A stretch of DNA of 64,000 nucleotides from Acidimicrobiia bacterium (GCA_041676705.1 JBAYRL010000002.1:1-64000), one strand, 5' to 3'. Shown: positions 16,531 through 25,508, counted from the first letter of the stretch. Translations and numbers: made by a program. Notes: a model not told the origin generated them from the sequence alone.

Positions 16531-17460
16531 CTAGGTTACCTCGGCTAAGAATTCACGCCCCGCTTGGCATTGCGCGAGCAACGGACACCAACGACAAGCC
16601 CGGCTGGGCGCTAAGCGAGGTTCCACAACGCCCGCAAGAAGGCCAAAAACCTCTCGGGTACCATGCAAAGCACGCGCCAAAGCGGCTTCTAATACGGCCA
16701 CGGTGACTTCCTCAACGGCCAATTCCCCAGAATCTAGGTAGTAAGAGGCCACCAACCGAGGCGGGACCTGAAAACGAAGCGTTTCCACCAAGGCATAAAA
16801 CCGTAGATCGTCTACGTGGTTTTGGTTGGTGCCACCAGTTTTGAAATCGATAATGGCTTTGCCTGCTTCGAGACCCCGTGACTGACCTAAGGTGAGATCG
16901 AACTTGGCTGACCAAACCAAACGGCCATCCAACAGCTCAACCCGCCGCCTACTTTCAAAATTTGGCCGCCATTTTGGTTTGAGGGGCGGGAACCCTTCGA
17001 AGAATGCCGACACCGAATCAAGCGCCAAGCCTCGCAGCTCTGCCGATTCCAGCTCGCTCAACGAGGCCAAGAAGTCACCAATGCTTTGTTCGGTGTCAAC
17101 CAGTGAGGTGAGGGCCTGGTTCACTAGTTCTATTGGCGAGGCTTCCGGCATGAAATTCGATAATTCGAGGGCTTTATGAGCCACCGATCCTCGTGCCATT
17201 GGCACCGACCAGGCAAAGCCCAGGTCTTCTTCTCCCAAGAATCTAACCTGGCACCCAAGCACGCTTGAAAGCTGGTGTTTGCTCACAAACATAGGGTCGA
17301 ATGGGTCGAGATCAGGAATTAGATCACCCAGTGCAGCGTTAGCTTCGGCCCGCAGGTTGTCGGCTAAGTCGGCGTCGAAGCTGGGCCGCCCAGCATCACC
17401 GGGTTGCAGCTGGGCCAAGATCTTTTCCTGAGCCGGATTAAGCAGGCGTGAGGCCGACAC
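16531..17460 (-). CDS. PD-(D/E)XK nuclease, RecB/Cas4-like with Fe-S cysteines
   Basis: A 309-residue protein of the RecB C-terminal nuclease superfamily. The catalytic core reads AKFDLTL (about residue 185) followed by AIIDFKTG (about 200), giving the D...DxK pattern. One cysteine near residue 68 and a C-terminal CRWCPLLAQC cluster near 287-296 provide the four ligands of the 4Fe-4S cluster seen in AddB, Cas4 and related nucleases. No helicase domain or Cas genes are nearby, so a stand-alone DNA-processing or repair role is likely. The start is GTG 17460, 14 bp after the acetyltransferase gene, at the end of a long leftward operon. Confidence 0.82.
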   Translation of the reverse strand: MSASRLLNPAQEKILAQLQPGDAGRPSFDADLADNLRAEANAALGDLIPDLDPFDPMFVSKHQLSSVLGCQVRFLGEEDLGFAWSVPMARGSVAHKALELSNFMPEASPIELVNQALTSLVDTEQSIGDFLASLSELESAELRGLALDSVSAFFEGFPPLKPKWRPNFESRRRVELLDGRLVWSAKFDLTLGQSRGLEAGKAIIDFKTGGTNQNHVDDLRFYALVETLRFQVPPRLVASYYLDSGELAVEEVTVAVLEAALARALHGTREVFGLLAGVVEPRLAPSRACRWCPLLAQCQAGREFLAEVT

Positions 17461-17474
17461 AACCTAAACCATTA

Positions 17475-18062
17475 CTAAAGCCACTCACGAGCGAGCTCGT
17501 TGCGACGCTTCGACCATTCCTCGGCGGTGATGGCATAGCGGATGTGGTCTTCCCATTTTCCGTTGATTTCAAGGTACCGAAGAGCAATACCTTCATCACG
17601 TAGATCCAACTTCTCAACCACACGACGGCTGGCGGAATTGCGGGGAATTATCGACACCTGGAGTCGATGCAAATACAGCTCATCAAAGGCGTAGCGTGCT
17701 ACGACCACCAACGATTCGGGCATGTACCCGTTACCGGCTTGACGCTCGTCAATCCAATAACCCACATAGGCGCTTTGAAACGGCCCACGCTGCACCGATG
17801 AAAGGTTAATCTCACCGGCGAAGATACCGTCCACAAAAATACCGAAACCGTAGCCACTGCCAACCTGGGTTTCGCGCTCTCGCGCCTTGCAGCGCAATTC
17901 AAAAACGTCCCTGTATTCGACTGGGTCGGGATAGCCTTCAATCCGCTGAGGTTCCCATTTGAGAAGCCAATCGGCGTTACGAATTCGAACTTCTCGCCAT
18001 GCCGAGAAATCGGCAACAGTTAATGGACGTAGCGTGACTCGGCGACCGAACAAGGTGGTCAT
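17475..18062 (-). CDS. GNAT-family N-acetyltransferase, RimJ-like
   Basis: The 195 residues match the RimJ/RimL branch of the GNAT fold. The opening GRRVTLRPLTVADF is the typical first strand. VGYWIDERQAGNGYMPESL contains the acetyl-CoA pyrophosphate loop (Q/RxxGxG/A). The segment LHRLQVSIIPRNSASRRVVEKL is also characteristic of N-terminal acetylases for ribosomal proteins. ATG 18062 overlaps the upstream aminotransferase gene by 4 bp. The substrate is not fixed by sequence: ribosomal S5 alanine acetylation is the family reference, but antibiotics or small molecules are possible. Confidence 0.88.
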   Translation of the reverse strand: MTTLFGRRVTLRPLTVADFSAWREVRIRNADWLLKWEPQRIEGYPDPVEYRDVFELRCKARERETQVGSGYGFGIFVDGIFAGEINLSSVQRGPFQSAYVGYWIDERQAGNGYMPESLVVVARYAFDELYLHRLQVSIIPRNSASRRVVEKLDLRDEGIALRYLEINGKWEDHIRYAITAEEWSKRRNELAREWL

Positions 18063-19159
18063 CGATCAAAAACCTCGCTTAAGGCACCCAGTAACAAAGT
18101 CACGTTCCGCATTCTGGCGGTATGTCCCATCAGACCAATCCGCCACACCGAACCCGCATACTTACCTAGGCCACCACCGATTTCAATCTCATATCGTTCC
18201 AGCAGCTCCTGTCGAATTTCGGCCTCATGCGACCGATGCGCTTCTGGTACCCAGACCGTAGTGAGCTCGGGTAGGCGGCAAGCAGCGTCGGCAAACAATT
18301 TCATACCTAAATCTTCGAGGCCTGCCTGTAGCGCCCGACCGGTTTCATCATGACGTTGCCACGCTTGCTCCAAGCTCTCTTCTAAGATCGCACCCAAACC
18401 GGCATGCAGCGCGTAAATCATAGAGATGGGTGCCGTGTGGTGATAAGCACGGGCGGCTTCACCGGTTACATATTGGGCAATGAGATTAAGGTCTAGATAC
18501 CACGACTGGGGTCGTTCGACAATACGAGCTTGGGCCTTTGGAGAAACGGTGATCGGGGCCAGACCCGGCGGTACACCCAAACATTTTTGGGTACCGGAAT
18601 AAGCAATGTCAACGCCCCACGCATCAATCTCAACTGGTATACCACCGAGCGAGGTGACACAGTCAACCAGCAACAAAGTACGGTCATGACGTTGTGCCAA
18701 CGGCTCTATGTCGTTGCGCACACCAGTAGAGGTTTCAGCATGTACCACCGCCATTATGGCGGGCTCGGGATGGGCTGCTAAGACTGCTTCTGGGTCTAAG
18801 GCTTCACCCCACGGGGCTTCAACCGCTACCACCTGGGCACCAGCGCGCCTAGCCACCTCACACATACGTTGGCCGAACACGCCGTTCACACCAACCACCA
18901 CCACATCGCCCGGGTTAACCAGGTTTACAAAGGCAGCTTCCATACCCGCCGATCCGGTGCCACTAACGGGGAAAGTCAGCGGGTTGTCGGTGCGCCAAAT
19001 CGAACGTAGCCGGTCATTGGTTTCGTCTAGCAACTCGATAAATTGCGCGTCTAGATGGCCTACGACCGGACGGGCTAGCGCTGCGGTGACCTGCGGATAG
19101 GGGTTGGACGGACCTGGCCCCATTAACACTCGATCTTGAGACATCATTGGCACCAACAT
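18059..19159 (-). CDS. Alanine/serine-glyoxylate aminotransferase-like PLP enzyme
   Basis: A class V PLP-dependent transaminase of 366 residues. GPGPSNPYPQV opens the family fold. GTGSAGMEAAFVNL binds the cofactor phosphate, DCVTSLGGIPVEID holds the PLP-contacting Asp, and SGTQKCLGVPPGL carries the Schiff-base lysine. This matches the alanine-glyoxylate/serine-pyruvate aminotransferase group. It overlaps ppx by 1 bp (TAATG) and the acetyltransferase by 4 bp, so it lies inside the eno-to-nuclease operon. Substrate preference cannot be read from the motifs. Later ATG codons at 19147 and 19144 are alternative starts. Confidence 0.88.
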   Translation of the reverse strand: MLVPMMSQDRVLMGPGPSNPYPQVTAALARPVVGHLDAQFIELLDETNDRLRSIWRTDNPLTFPVSGTGSAGMEAAFVNLVNPGDVVVVGVNGVFGQRMCEVARRAGAQVVAVEAPWGEALDPEAVLAAHPEPAIMAVVHAETSTGVRNDIEPLAQRHDRTLLLVDCVTSLGGIPVEIDAWGVDIAYSGTQKCLGVPPGLAPITVSPKAQARIVERPQSWYLDLNLIAQYVTGEAARAYHHTAPISMIYALHAGLGAILEESLEQAWQRHDETGRALQAGLEDLGMKLFADAACRLPELTTVWVPEAHRSHEAEIRQELLERYEIEIGGGLGKYAGSVWRIGLMGHTARMRNVTLLLGALSEVFDR

Positions 19160-20064
19160 TACGCCAAAGAAGCGATCAAGCCGTCGAGAAGATCATGTTC
19201 TGAAACCACAATCGAGCTCATCGATAAGTTGCGCATAATGGCCACCAAGATTGTGGCACCAGCCACGATGACCTCAGCACGCTCAACTGGAAGACCCGGA
19301 TTGTGGATTCGGTCAGCTAAGGGTTCCACCACCAGGTTTCGATAAACATCCTCAGCGGCCTCACGAGTTAGTTCCAGGTGGTGGGTGATCTCACGGTCAT
19401 CCACCGACGAACCCAGCTCTACAGAGGCCATGGTGGTGATGGTACCGGCCACACCAATGAAGGTGGCCGCATCGAGGATTTGGGGCATTTCACGCAGCAC
19501 ATCTGAGGTGTGCGCTTCTACCAGTGAAATGCAGTTGTACAGCTCGGTAGCCCAGGGTGGGTCGTGTTCGATGTACGCCTCGGTGAAGCGTACCGAGCCC
19601 ATTTCGGTTGACATAACCGCTTCCAGCTTGTCAGTACCGATGGCAAACTCGGTTGAACCGCCGCCGAGGTCGATCACACAAAAAGGCCCTCGGGTTCGAT
19701 CGAAATCGGCAGTGGCCCCAATAAAGGTCAGCTCACCTTCTTCCTCGCCCGAAAGGAGCTCGGGAGCTTGGCCGAGAATGTTCTCTATTTGGTCAAAGAA
19801 TTGCTGCCGATTCTTAGCTTCACGGGCGGCTTGGGTGGCCACTACCCGCAGCTTTTCAACCTGGTGTTGATCTAGCAGCTCTTTGTATTCACGCAGTACC
19901 TCTAGGGTTCGTGTTACGGCATCATCGTTGAACCGCTTGCTGGCGGCTACCCCCACCCCGATGCCCGTCACAACAGCTCGACGCACCAGGTCTCGACCGT
20001 CTTGGCTGATTAATAATCGGACAGTATTTGTTCCGCAATCAATAGCGGCCACCGGTTCAGACAT
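19159..20064 (-). CDS. ppx: Ppx/GppA-family exopolyphosphatase
   Basis: This enzyme of the actin-like ATPase fold releases phosphate from polyphosphate or hydrolyses pppGpp. The phosphate-1 motif AAIDCGTNTVRLL (near residue 5) and the second motif VIDLGGGSTEF (about residue 133) are intact. At about 301 residues it is the short single-module form common in actinobacteria. I use ATG 20064 because GAGGAG lies just upstream and the ATGTCTGA overlap with the DUF501 stop is compact. An ATG 18 nt further upstream is possible. DUF501-ppx is a standard actinobacterial pair next to eno and ftsB. Confidence 0.9.
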   Translation of the reverse strand: MSEPVAAIDCGTNTVRLLISQDGRDLVRRAVVTGIGVGVAASKRFNDDAVTRTLEVLREYKELLDQHQVEKLRVVATQAAREAKNRQQFFDQIENILGQAPELLSGEEEGELTFIGATADFDRTRGPFCVIDLGGGSTEFAIGTDKLEAVMSTEMGSVRFTEAYIEHDPPWATELYNCISLVEAHTSDVLREMPQILDAATFIGVAGTITTMASVELGSSVDDREITHHLELTREAAEDVYRNLVVEPLADRIHNPGLPVERAEVIVAGATILVAIMRNLSMSSIVVSEHDLLDGLIASLA

Positions 20065-20572
20065 TGGTCTCCTCACTGCCATGGTCCGCCGCGACCGGCG
20101 CTGCTACCTGTTCACCAGGCTCGGTTTCAGCGGCTAATTGTTCTGCGACCCACCGACCTACCGGGTCGTCTCCCCCAGCCAGATACCAGGCGTAATGGGC
20201 GTGTAGGCACTTCACGCCCTGGCGGGTACCACCCACCCCACCGTATGGTTTCGGTCCGTTATGGTGTGGCGGAATGGCACTGTCTCGTTCTCGGGCATAG
20301 GCCTGGTGGGCCTGGACCAAGGTATCGGCGTCGACTACCGCCTCGGCTTGGCGCACACCACCGGTTGATTCTAAGCGGCCTACCAAGACCCGATCTCTGG
20401 GACTAACCAGCCAATAACGCGTAGGCATCGGGGTGCCATCGTTGAGCAGTGGCGCGTTTCGAATCACCCGGGGAACCCCGGCTTCGTCGCGCACCACTAC
20501 TTCGAATCGGCCTTGCGGTTCTCGACCGAGCAGTTCGGCCACCACCTCGCGATCATCGTTTTGGCTATCCAC
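20057..20572 (-). CDS. DUF501 family protein
   Basis: A 171-residue protein matching DUF501. The recognisable part is RVIRNAPLLNDGTPMPTRYW followed by GVGGTRQGVKCLHAHYAWYL, with conserved Cys and His residues. No biochemical function is known to me. The family usually sits between ftsB and ppx in actinobacteria. Here ppx follows with an 8 bp overlap, but ftsB is separated by six inserted genes. The C-terminal 30 residues are acidic and not conserved. A link to septation or phosphate metabolism is suggested only by neighbours. Confidence 0.88.
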   Translation of the reverse strand: MDSQNDDREVVAELLGREPQGRFEVVVRDEAGVPRVIRNAPLLNDGTPMPTRYWLVSPRDRVLVGRLESTGGVRQAEAVVDADTLVQAHQAYARERDSAIPPHHNGPKPYGGVGGTRQGVKCLHAHYAWYLAGGDDPVGRWVAEQLAAETEPGEQVAAPVAADHGSEETNV

Positions 20573-20585
20573 TTGTTAGTGCCAC

Positions 20586-21263
20586 CTAGTTGTTGCGGTT
20601 CCGCAACCACCGCCAGATGAGCAGCAGTACCAAAACACCCACCACGGCGGGCACCACGCGTTTGGCAACTGGAGCGCCAGCGGTTTCAAGTAAATCCACC
20701 GGTTCGGGTTCGGGCTGGTTTATTACCTTGACACCGCTTGTAACGGCAGCTTCGTCGCTCTCGGTATCGGCATCAACATTGTCACTGGCGGTTTCATCAG
20801 AAGTTTCGAGAGGGGCTTCGTCAGCTTCCAGCATGGCTTCAAGGTTCTCCACGAACTGGTCGAGCAACTTGGCACTCACATCAGCCATCACCCCCCGACC
20901 CATTTGGGCCACTTTGCCTGTCACCGCCAAGTCAGTATCGACCGTTACCTTGGTACCGGTTTCCGTGGAAGCCAAAGCGGCCACAATGGTGGCATTAGCA
21001 TTGCCCTGACCTCGGGTATCGCGACCGTCGGCTTTTAGCTCGGCTCGATAGTTATCATCGTCTTTTTCAACAAAGGTGGCCTTACCTTTGTACTGAGCGG
21101 TGATTGGCCCCACCTTGACCTTCACCAAACCTCGGTATTCTTCGCCTTCCACTTCTTGTAGCTGGGCCCCGGGCATGCACGGCGCGATGCGCTCCAAATC
21201 GGTGAGCACCTCCCACGCCTTAGCAATCGGTACCGCAACCTCAAATTCGTTCTTTAAGTCCAT
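20586..21263 (-). CDS. CoxG-family SRPBCC protein with C-terminal membrane anchor
   Basis: Residues 1-145 are a START/SRPBCC fold of the CoxG type, opening with MDLKNEFEVAVPIAKAWEVL and including PCMPGAQLQ. Residues 150-195 are an acidic linker, and about 203-220 (VVGVLVLLLIWRWL) form a single C-terminal transmembrane anchor. In Oligotropha, CoxG anchors CO dehydrogenase to the membrane. It overlaps the mobA-like gene by 10 bp and is followed 13 bp later by DUF501. It belongs to a six-gene maturation-like set without structural coxMSL genes in view, so its client enzyme is unknown. Confidence 0.87.
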   Translation of the reverse strand: MDLKNEFEVAVPIAKAWEVLTDLERIAPCMPGAQLQEVEGEEYRGLVKVKVGPITAQYKGKATFVEKDDDNYRAELKADGRDTRGQGNANATIVAALASTETGTKVTVDTDLAVTGKVAQMGRGVMADVSAKLLDQFVENLEAMLEADEAPLETSDETASDNVDADTESDEAAVTSGVKVINQPEPEPVDLLETAGAPVAKRVVPAVVGVLVLLLIWRWLRNRNN

Positions 21264-21859
21264 TCCGCAAGATCCTCCACGGTGTCAATATCGACCGGCG
21301 CTCCGAAAGCGGGCACCTCAACTACCAAATCTGGCCGGGCTTTAATCAACACCCTGGCACCAGCGTCACCTTCCCGGGGCAGCAGCCCCCAAACCTCCCG
21401 ATGAAGTTTCACCGGATTACGACGCAATCCATCATAGGTAGCAACTGCAATGGGGCCTAGGGCAGAGGCCAGGTCTTTCCAGGTTTCGGGCTGGATAAAA
21501 GGCTGGTCACCCAGCCCAACCACCACCGCCTCATAGCCTTTGCTCTCAGCATAGGCAATAGCGGTTTGCAACGATGTGGCCTGACCTTGTTGCCATGCCG
21601 GATTGTGAACCAATGTCACCGCTGGCGGTAGCACTTTTCCCAGTTCAACCGCCCCAGTCACCACCACCACCTCGGCAAAACCTGCTGCCAGAGCGTTAGC
21701 TACCGCCTCGCCAATGACGGTGTGCCCGCGAAAGCTTGCCAAGAGTTTATGGTTCTCACCTTGGAAACGGCTGCCAGCGCCGGCGGCCAAAATCACGGCC
21801 AACACTGACGAAGAGGCTGGGCTTCTGAAACCACTGGAGTGTTGGGTTTGCCTCGACAT
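21254..21859 (-). CDS. MobA/MocA-like NTP transferase (molybdenum cofactor nucleotidyltransferase)
   Basis: A 201-residue nucleotidyltransferase. AVILAAGAGSRFQGENHKLL is the nucleotide-binding signature, and VVGLGDQPFI carries the metal-binding Asp. This fits the MocA/CoxC-associated branch that forms molybdopterin cytosine dinucleotide for xanthine- and CO-dehydrogenase-family enzymes. The neighbours (XdhC-type and Cox-type proteins) support a molybdenum role over sugar nucleotide synthesis. It overlaps the flanking genes by 1 and 10 bp. Confidence 0.85.
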   Translation of the reverse strand: MSRQTQHSSGFRSPASSSVLAVILAAGAGSRFQGENHKLLASFRGHTVIGEAVANALAAGFAEVVVVTGAVELGKVLPPAVTLVHNPAWQQGQATSLQTAIAYAESKGYEAVVVGLGDQPFIQPETWKDLASALGPIAVATYDGLRRNPVKLHREVWGLLPREGDAGARVLIKARPDLVVEVPAFGAPVDIDTVEDLAEWT

Positions 21860-22641
21860 TAGCGATGCACCGAACCTTCAGTTTCAGTGAGCGGACGACC
21901 AGTACGTCCTGAGCGCAACAAAATAATTTCCGCCATCGTGGCAACACCGGTTTCTTCGGGCGTGGCGGCCCCAATGTCGAGACCAATAGGGCCTTGAACC
22001 CGCTCAAGCTGAGCTTCAGTTGCCCCGGCGTTACGCAACCGTTCACGCCGATCAATATCGGTGCGTCTAGAACCAAGAGCGCCTATATAACCAACGTCGG
22101 TTCGAAGCGCCGCCATAATGGCAGGAACGTCGAACTTAGCGTCGTGGGTTAACACGCAAATAGCATCGCGAAGCCCCAACAATGCACCGCGTTCCTCGAT
22201 TAAGCGATGCGGCCAATCGACGACGATTTCATCAGCCATGGGGAAACGCTGCGCAGTGGCGAAAACCGACCGGGCATCGCAGACCACCACCCGATATCCC
22301 AAGGTTTTAGCAACCCGACCAATGGCCGCCGTGAAGTCAACGGCACCAAAAAGCCAGATTTGGGGAGGTGGGCCGAACGCTTCAATGAACACTTCAACTT
22401 CGTCTCTAGCGACCTCGCCTGCTAATCCGTAATGACGAACCCCCGAACGTCCCGCCGCCAACTCGGCTTTCGCGTCTCGAGCCACCACCGCGTCCAAGCG
22501 CTCGTGGCCAAGCGTGCCCAGAACCGCGGCGTCGGGCGACACCAACATTTTGGCACCCACATCGCCCCCGCTAATGACCGTCGCCAAAGCTACGGGTTCT
22601 TCATCCCGAATTTTTTGGGCCATTCGACGAAACAGCGACAC
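21859..22641 (-). CDS. XdhC/CoxF-family molybdoenzyme maturation protein
   Basis: A 260-residue two-domain XdhC protein. The N-terminal CoxI part begins near PVALATVISGG, and the C-terminal Rossmann-like part includes GYIGALGSRRTDIDRRERL and GLDIGAATPEETGVATMAEI. XdhC-type chaperones bind the molybdenum cofactor, assist its sulfuration and insert it into xanthine-dehydrogenase-family enzymes. The upstream gene carries a separate, smaller copy of the N-terminal domain. Spacing is 6 bp from that gene and a 1 bp overlap with the mobA-like gene. Confidence 0.88.
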   Translation of the reverse strand: MSLFRRMAQKIRDEEPVALATVISGGDVGAKMLVSPDAAVLGTLGHERLDAVVARDAKAELAAGRSGVRHYGLAGEVARDEVEVFIEAFGPPPQIWLFGAVDFTAAIGRVAKTLGYRVVVCDARSVFATAQRFPMADEIVVDWPHRLIEERGALLGLRDAICVLTHDAKFDVPAIMAALRTDVGYIGALGSRRTDIDRRERLRNAGATEAQLERVQGPIGLDIGAATPEETGVATMAEIILLRSGRTGRPLTETEGSVHR

Positions 22642-22647
22642 CGACTG

Positions 22648-22962
22648 CTACCAGTCCAGCTCTTCAATAAAAAGATGCACGGTTCCACCACAGGTGAGAC
22701 CAACTTCCATGGCATCGGCATCGCTATAGCCATAGGTCACCATATGTGGAGGCGCACCGCCAAGCACCGCCAAAGCTTCACTCACCACGGCACCTTCCAC
22801 GCAGCCACCAGAAACCGAGCCGGCCACGGTGCCATCTTCGGCAACCGCCATGGCGGCACCTGGCAAACGGGGCCCTGAACCTTCAACGTCAACCACTCTC
22901 GCCAAAGCCACCCGCAGACCCTCGCCTTGCCATCGCTCAATGTCATCCAGAATGTCCTTCAT
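22648..22962 (-). CDS. Short XdhC/CoxI-domain protein
   Basis: This 104-residue protein is only the N-terminal XdhC/CoxI module: VALARVVDVEGSGPRLPGAA followed by GSVSGGCVEGAV, whose cysteine is the conserved family residue. It lacks the Rossmann-like C-terminal domain. The full-length XdhC follows after 6 bp, so the cell makes both a complete and a single-domain form. ATG 22962 overlaps the coxE stop by 4 bp. It probably forms a hetero-complex with the neighbour in cofactor delivery. Confidence 0.87.
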   Translation of the reverse strand: MKDILDDIERWQGEGLRVALARVVDVEGSGPRLPGAAMAVAEDGTVAGSVSGGCVEGAVVSEALAVLGGAPPHMVTYGYSDADAMEVGLTCGGTVHLFIEELDW

Positions 22963-24159
22963 GCGGCTATCTCCTTGGCTAGCGATTCGAGGGCGTTTAA
23001 GGAATGACCTTCGATGAAGGTGTCAACAAACGGTAAAGCAGCCGCCATGCCTCGAGCTAGTGGTTCGTATCCCGGTGAGGCTTTTAGCGGGTTCACCCAA
23101 ACAATTCGGTGGGCAACCCGCGCCAAACGCGCCATTTGTTCGGCCAACAGTTCGGGGTCACCACGGTCCCAACCGTCGGACAAGATTGTTACGATTGCTC
23201 CGCGAGCCATACCTCTCACCCCCCATTGGTTATTAAAGTGTAAGAGCATCTCACCCAAGCGAGTACCGCCCGACCAATCTTCAACCTCGGCGGCGGCCAA
23301 AGCCAAAGCCTCGTCGGGGTCACGGGAAGAAAGCTGGCGAGTGACCCTGGTTAGCTGGGTGGCCATGGTGAACGCTTCAACTTTGGTTCTACCAACGACG
23401 GCCGCATGCACGAAGCGAAGCAAGGACCGAGCATACGGCTCCATCGAACCGCTGATATCGATTAACAAGACCAGCCGGCGGGGCCGAACTCCACTTCTTT
23501 GGCCCACTAGCGAAACCGTTTCGCCGCCCTGTCGCAGTGCCTTTCGAAGCGTGTGTTCCAAATCTAGGCGGCCGCGACCACCTAGGTCGGGGTGGAAACG
23601 CCGTGCCGGTCGAGTGGCAGCACTGAAACGGATTTGGGTCATCAAACGGTGTGCTTCGGCCAATTCTTCGGCACTACAGGCCGCGAAGTCTTTGTTGGCA
23701 AGTACCTCCTGCGCCGAATAGCGCAATGTGACCACTGGATTGTTAATAGGCCGTAACTCTTCATCGGAAGCAGGTGGCACGGATTCGGAATCATCGCTAA
23801 GCACCGGTAACGGTGTTGTTTGTACAGTTAAAGGTAATCCCGTGGGCAAACGGTGCAGCCAAAAGTTCTTGAACACCTGGTTGTAAAGCTCGAGGTCTTC
23901 AGGTTTGGTCACTAGGGTCGCCGAGCCCGCCCAATACAGATTATTTAGCTTGGCCGAACCTAGAGTTGCCACGGCCGCCAGGAACGACAAACTGGCCGAC
24001 ACCGGGACCGACAAGCCAGCGCCACGCAATGATTCAACAAATGAAATCGCCTCGCTAACCACAGCTTGGCCATCTAGGCCATCATTTACCTTGGCCTCGC
24101 AATTAGAGACATTGGCGTAGGCGGCATCACGTTGTGCATGGTGAAAGCCCGCTCCCATA
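22959..24159 (-). CDS. VWA-domain protein, CoxE-like
   Basis: A CoxE-family protein of about 400 residues. Its C-terminal von Willebrand A domain contains the MIDAS motif DISGSMEPYARSLL (near residue 230) and later TRLGEML and LSDGWDRGD. In CO dehydrogenase systems CoxE works with the AAA+ protein CoxD to build the Mo/Cu active site. The start is placed at ATG 24159, which follows AGAGG overlapping the moxR stop. Longer readings run inside moxR and start with a non-family sequence. A GTG about 30 codons downstream is another possible start. Confidence 0.85.
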
Positions 24160-24174
24160 GCCGCGCAATCGCCT

Positions 24175-25128
24175 CTAGCGTGCCTGCGCTCGAGCAATGG
24201 CATCGGCCACCAAGGCTGCCATACCGCCACTAGCACGAACTCGTTCTTGGTCTTCACGGTATTTGATGGCGGTTCCCAACGTGGCGTTGGCACGCTCCAT
24301 GCTTAACGACGTCTCACCCAAAAGATGTAGTGCTTGAGCCCAGTCGATGGTTTCCGCCACGCCGGGTGGTTTATACAATCCCAGGCCTCGAACCGCTTCG
24401 GCCATGGCAGCCACCTGGCGAGCTAGGGCCTCACTCACCTCGGGCGCTCGCAGCTGCACAATTTGGACTTCTTGTTCAAAACTGGGATGGGAAACCCAGT
24501 GATACAAGCACCGTCGTTTCAAGGCATCATGCAAATCTCGGGTGCGGTTCGACGTTATAACCACCACCGGTGGCACCTTCGCCCCAATCGGGCCGAGTTC
24601 GGGAATGGTGACCGTGAATTCGGATAAAAACTCTAATAGAAATGCTTCAAACTCGTCATCGGCGCGGTCAAGCTCATCGATTAAAAGCACCGGAGGCACC
24701 TGGCCGACGCTCTCTAAGGCTCGCAACAAGGGTCGTCGAATTAAGAACCGTTCGTGGTAGAGCTGGCTCTCAAGCTCTTCCACACCAACCGAAGTGGCTA
24801 CCCCCGCAGCTTCGGCCGTGCGAAGGTGAACCAGCTGACGGGCGTGGTCCCACTCGTACGCCGCCTGGGCTAAATCGATACCTTCATAGCATTGCAGCCG
24901 GATTAATTCGCTGCCGCTCCAGCGAGCCAGCGTTTTAGCAACTTCAGTTTTACCCACGCCGGCGTCACCCTCTAGCAACAATGGTCGATGCAGCCGGAGT
25001 GACAGATACACCAGGGTGGTTAGGCCTTCATCAGCCAGATAGTCATGTTGGGCGAGCGCCCGTTGAACTTCTTGTGGCGAAGTGACGGCGGTGAAATCGA
25101 CTGGTAACGAGTCGGTGACTTGTGTCAT
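24175..25128 (-). CDS. MoxR/CoxD-type AAA+ ATPase
   Basis: An AAA+ chaperone ATPase of about 317 residues with Walker A GDAGVGKTEVA (about residue 45), Walker B VLLIDELDRAD (about 110), sensor-1 ITSNRTRDL and the arginine finger in LKRRCLYHW. CoxD-type MoxR proteins partner with VWA proteins such as CoxE to remodel molybdoenzyme active sites. I start at ATG 25128, preceded by TAGGTG and 17 bp after the ftsB stop. An earlier start would overlap ftsB with unrelated residues. Confidence 0.9.
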   Translation of the reverse strand: MTQVTDSLPVDFTAVTSPQEVQRALAQHDYLADEGLTTLVYLSLRLHRPLLLEGDAGVGKTEVAKTLARWSGSELIRLQCYEGIDLAQAAYEWDHARQLVHLRTAEAAGVATSVGVEELESQLYHERFLIRRPLLRALESVGQVPPVLLIDELDRADDEFEAFLLEFLSEFTVTIPELGPIGAKVPPVVVITSNRTRDLHDALKRRCLYHWVSHPSFEQEVQIVQLRAPEVSEALARQVAAMAEAVRGLGLYKPPGVAETIDWAQALHLLGETSLSMERANATLGTAIKYREDQERVRASGGMAALVADAIARAQAR

Positions 25129-25145
25129 ACACCTACAAGGGTAGG

Positions 25146-25508
25146 CTATTTCGCGGTCTGTTCTAGGGGCTGATCGGTGAAAGGCCACCCCGAGGGAATA
25201 GACATTGGTGGCAGAGGTTCGGGCAAGACCCGATAAGCCTCTTCACCTGGCCGTACGAAGCCGTACTGCTCGCGTGCGATTCGTTCGATCTCGGCGGGGT
25301 CTCCCAGTGCCTTAACCCTGGCATTCAACTCGGCCAGCTCTTCGCCAAGCTCGGTACGTTGCTGGCGTGCCGAGGAAATATCGCGACGCTGATCGAGCCA
25401 GGTCCGGGTGGGGAAGGTGGAGAGGAAGAAGGCAGCAATCACACCCACTAGCACCAAAGCGACCCACAGGACCCGACGCGAACCTTTTTGGTCGGGGTTG
25501 TTAGCCAT
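25146..25508 (-). CDS. ftsB: FtsB/DivIC-type cell division protein
   Basis: A small bitopic protein (120 residues) of the divisome. It has a short cytoplasmic tail, a transmembrane helix at about residues 14-31, and a coiled coil at about 38-70 (RQQRTELGEELAELNARV). The domain end ERIAREQYGFVRPGEEAY is typical of the DivIC/FtsB family. These proteins bind FtsL and FtsQ to activate septal wall synthesis. ATG 25508 overlaps eno by 8 bp, the standard actinobacterial eno-ftsB arrangement. The Pro-rich tail is variable. Confidence 0.92.
   Translation of the reverse strand: MANNPDQKGSRRVLWVALVLVGVIAAFFLSTFPTRTWLDQRRDISSARQQRTELGEELAELNARVKALGDPAEIERIAREQYGFVRPGEEAYRVLPEPLPPMSIPSGWPFTDQPLEQTAK

Noticed and set aside
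24160..24293. Longer N-terminus of the CoxE-like gene
   Set aside because: It runs inside moxR in another frame and does not resemble the family; ATG 24159 has a ribosome binding site.
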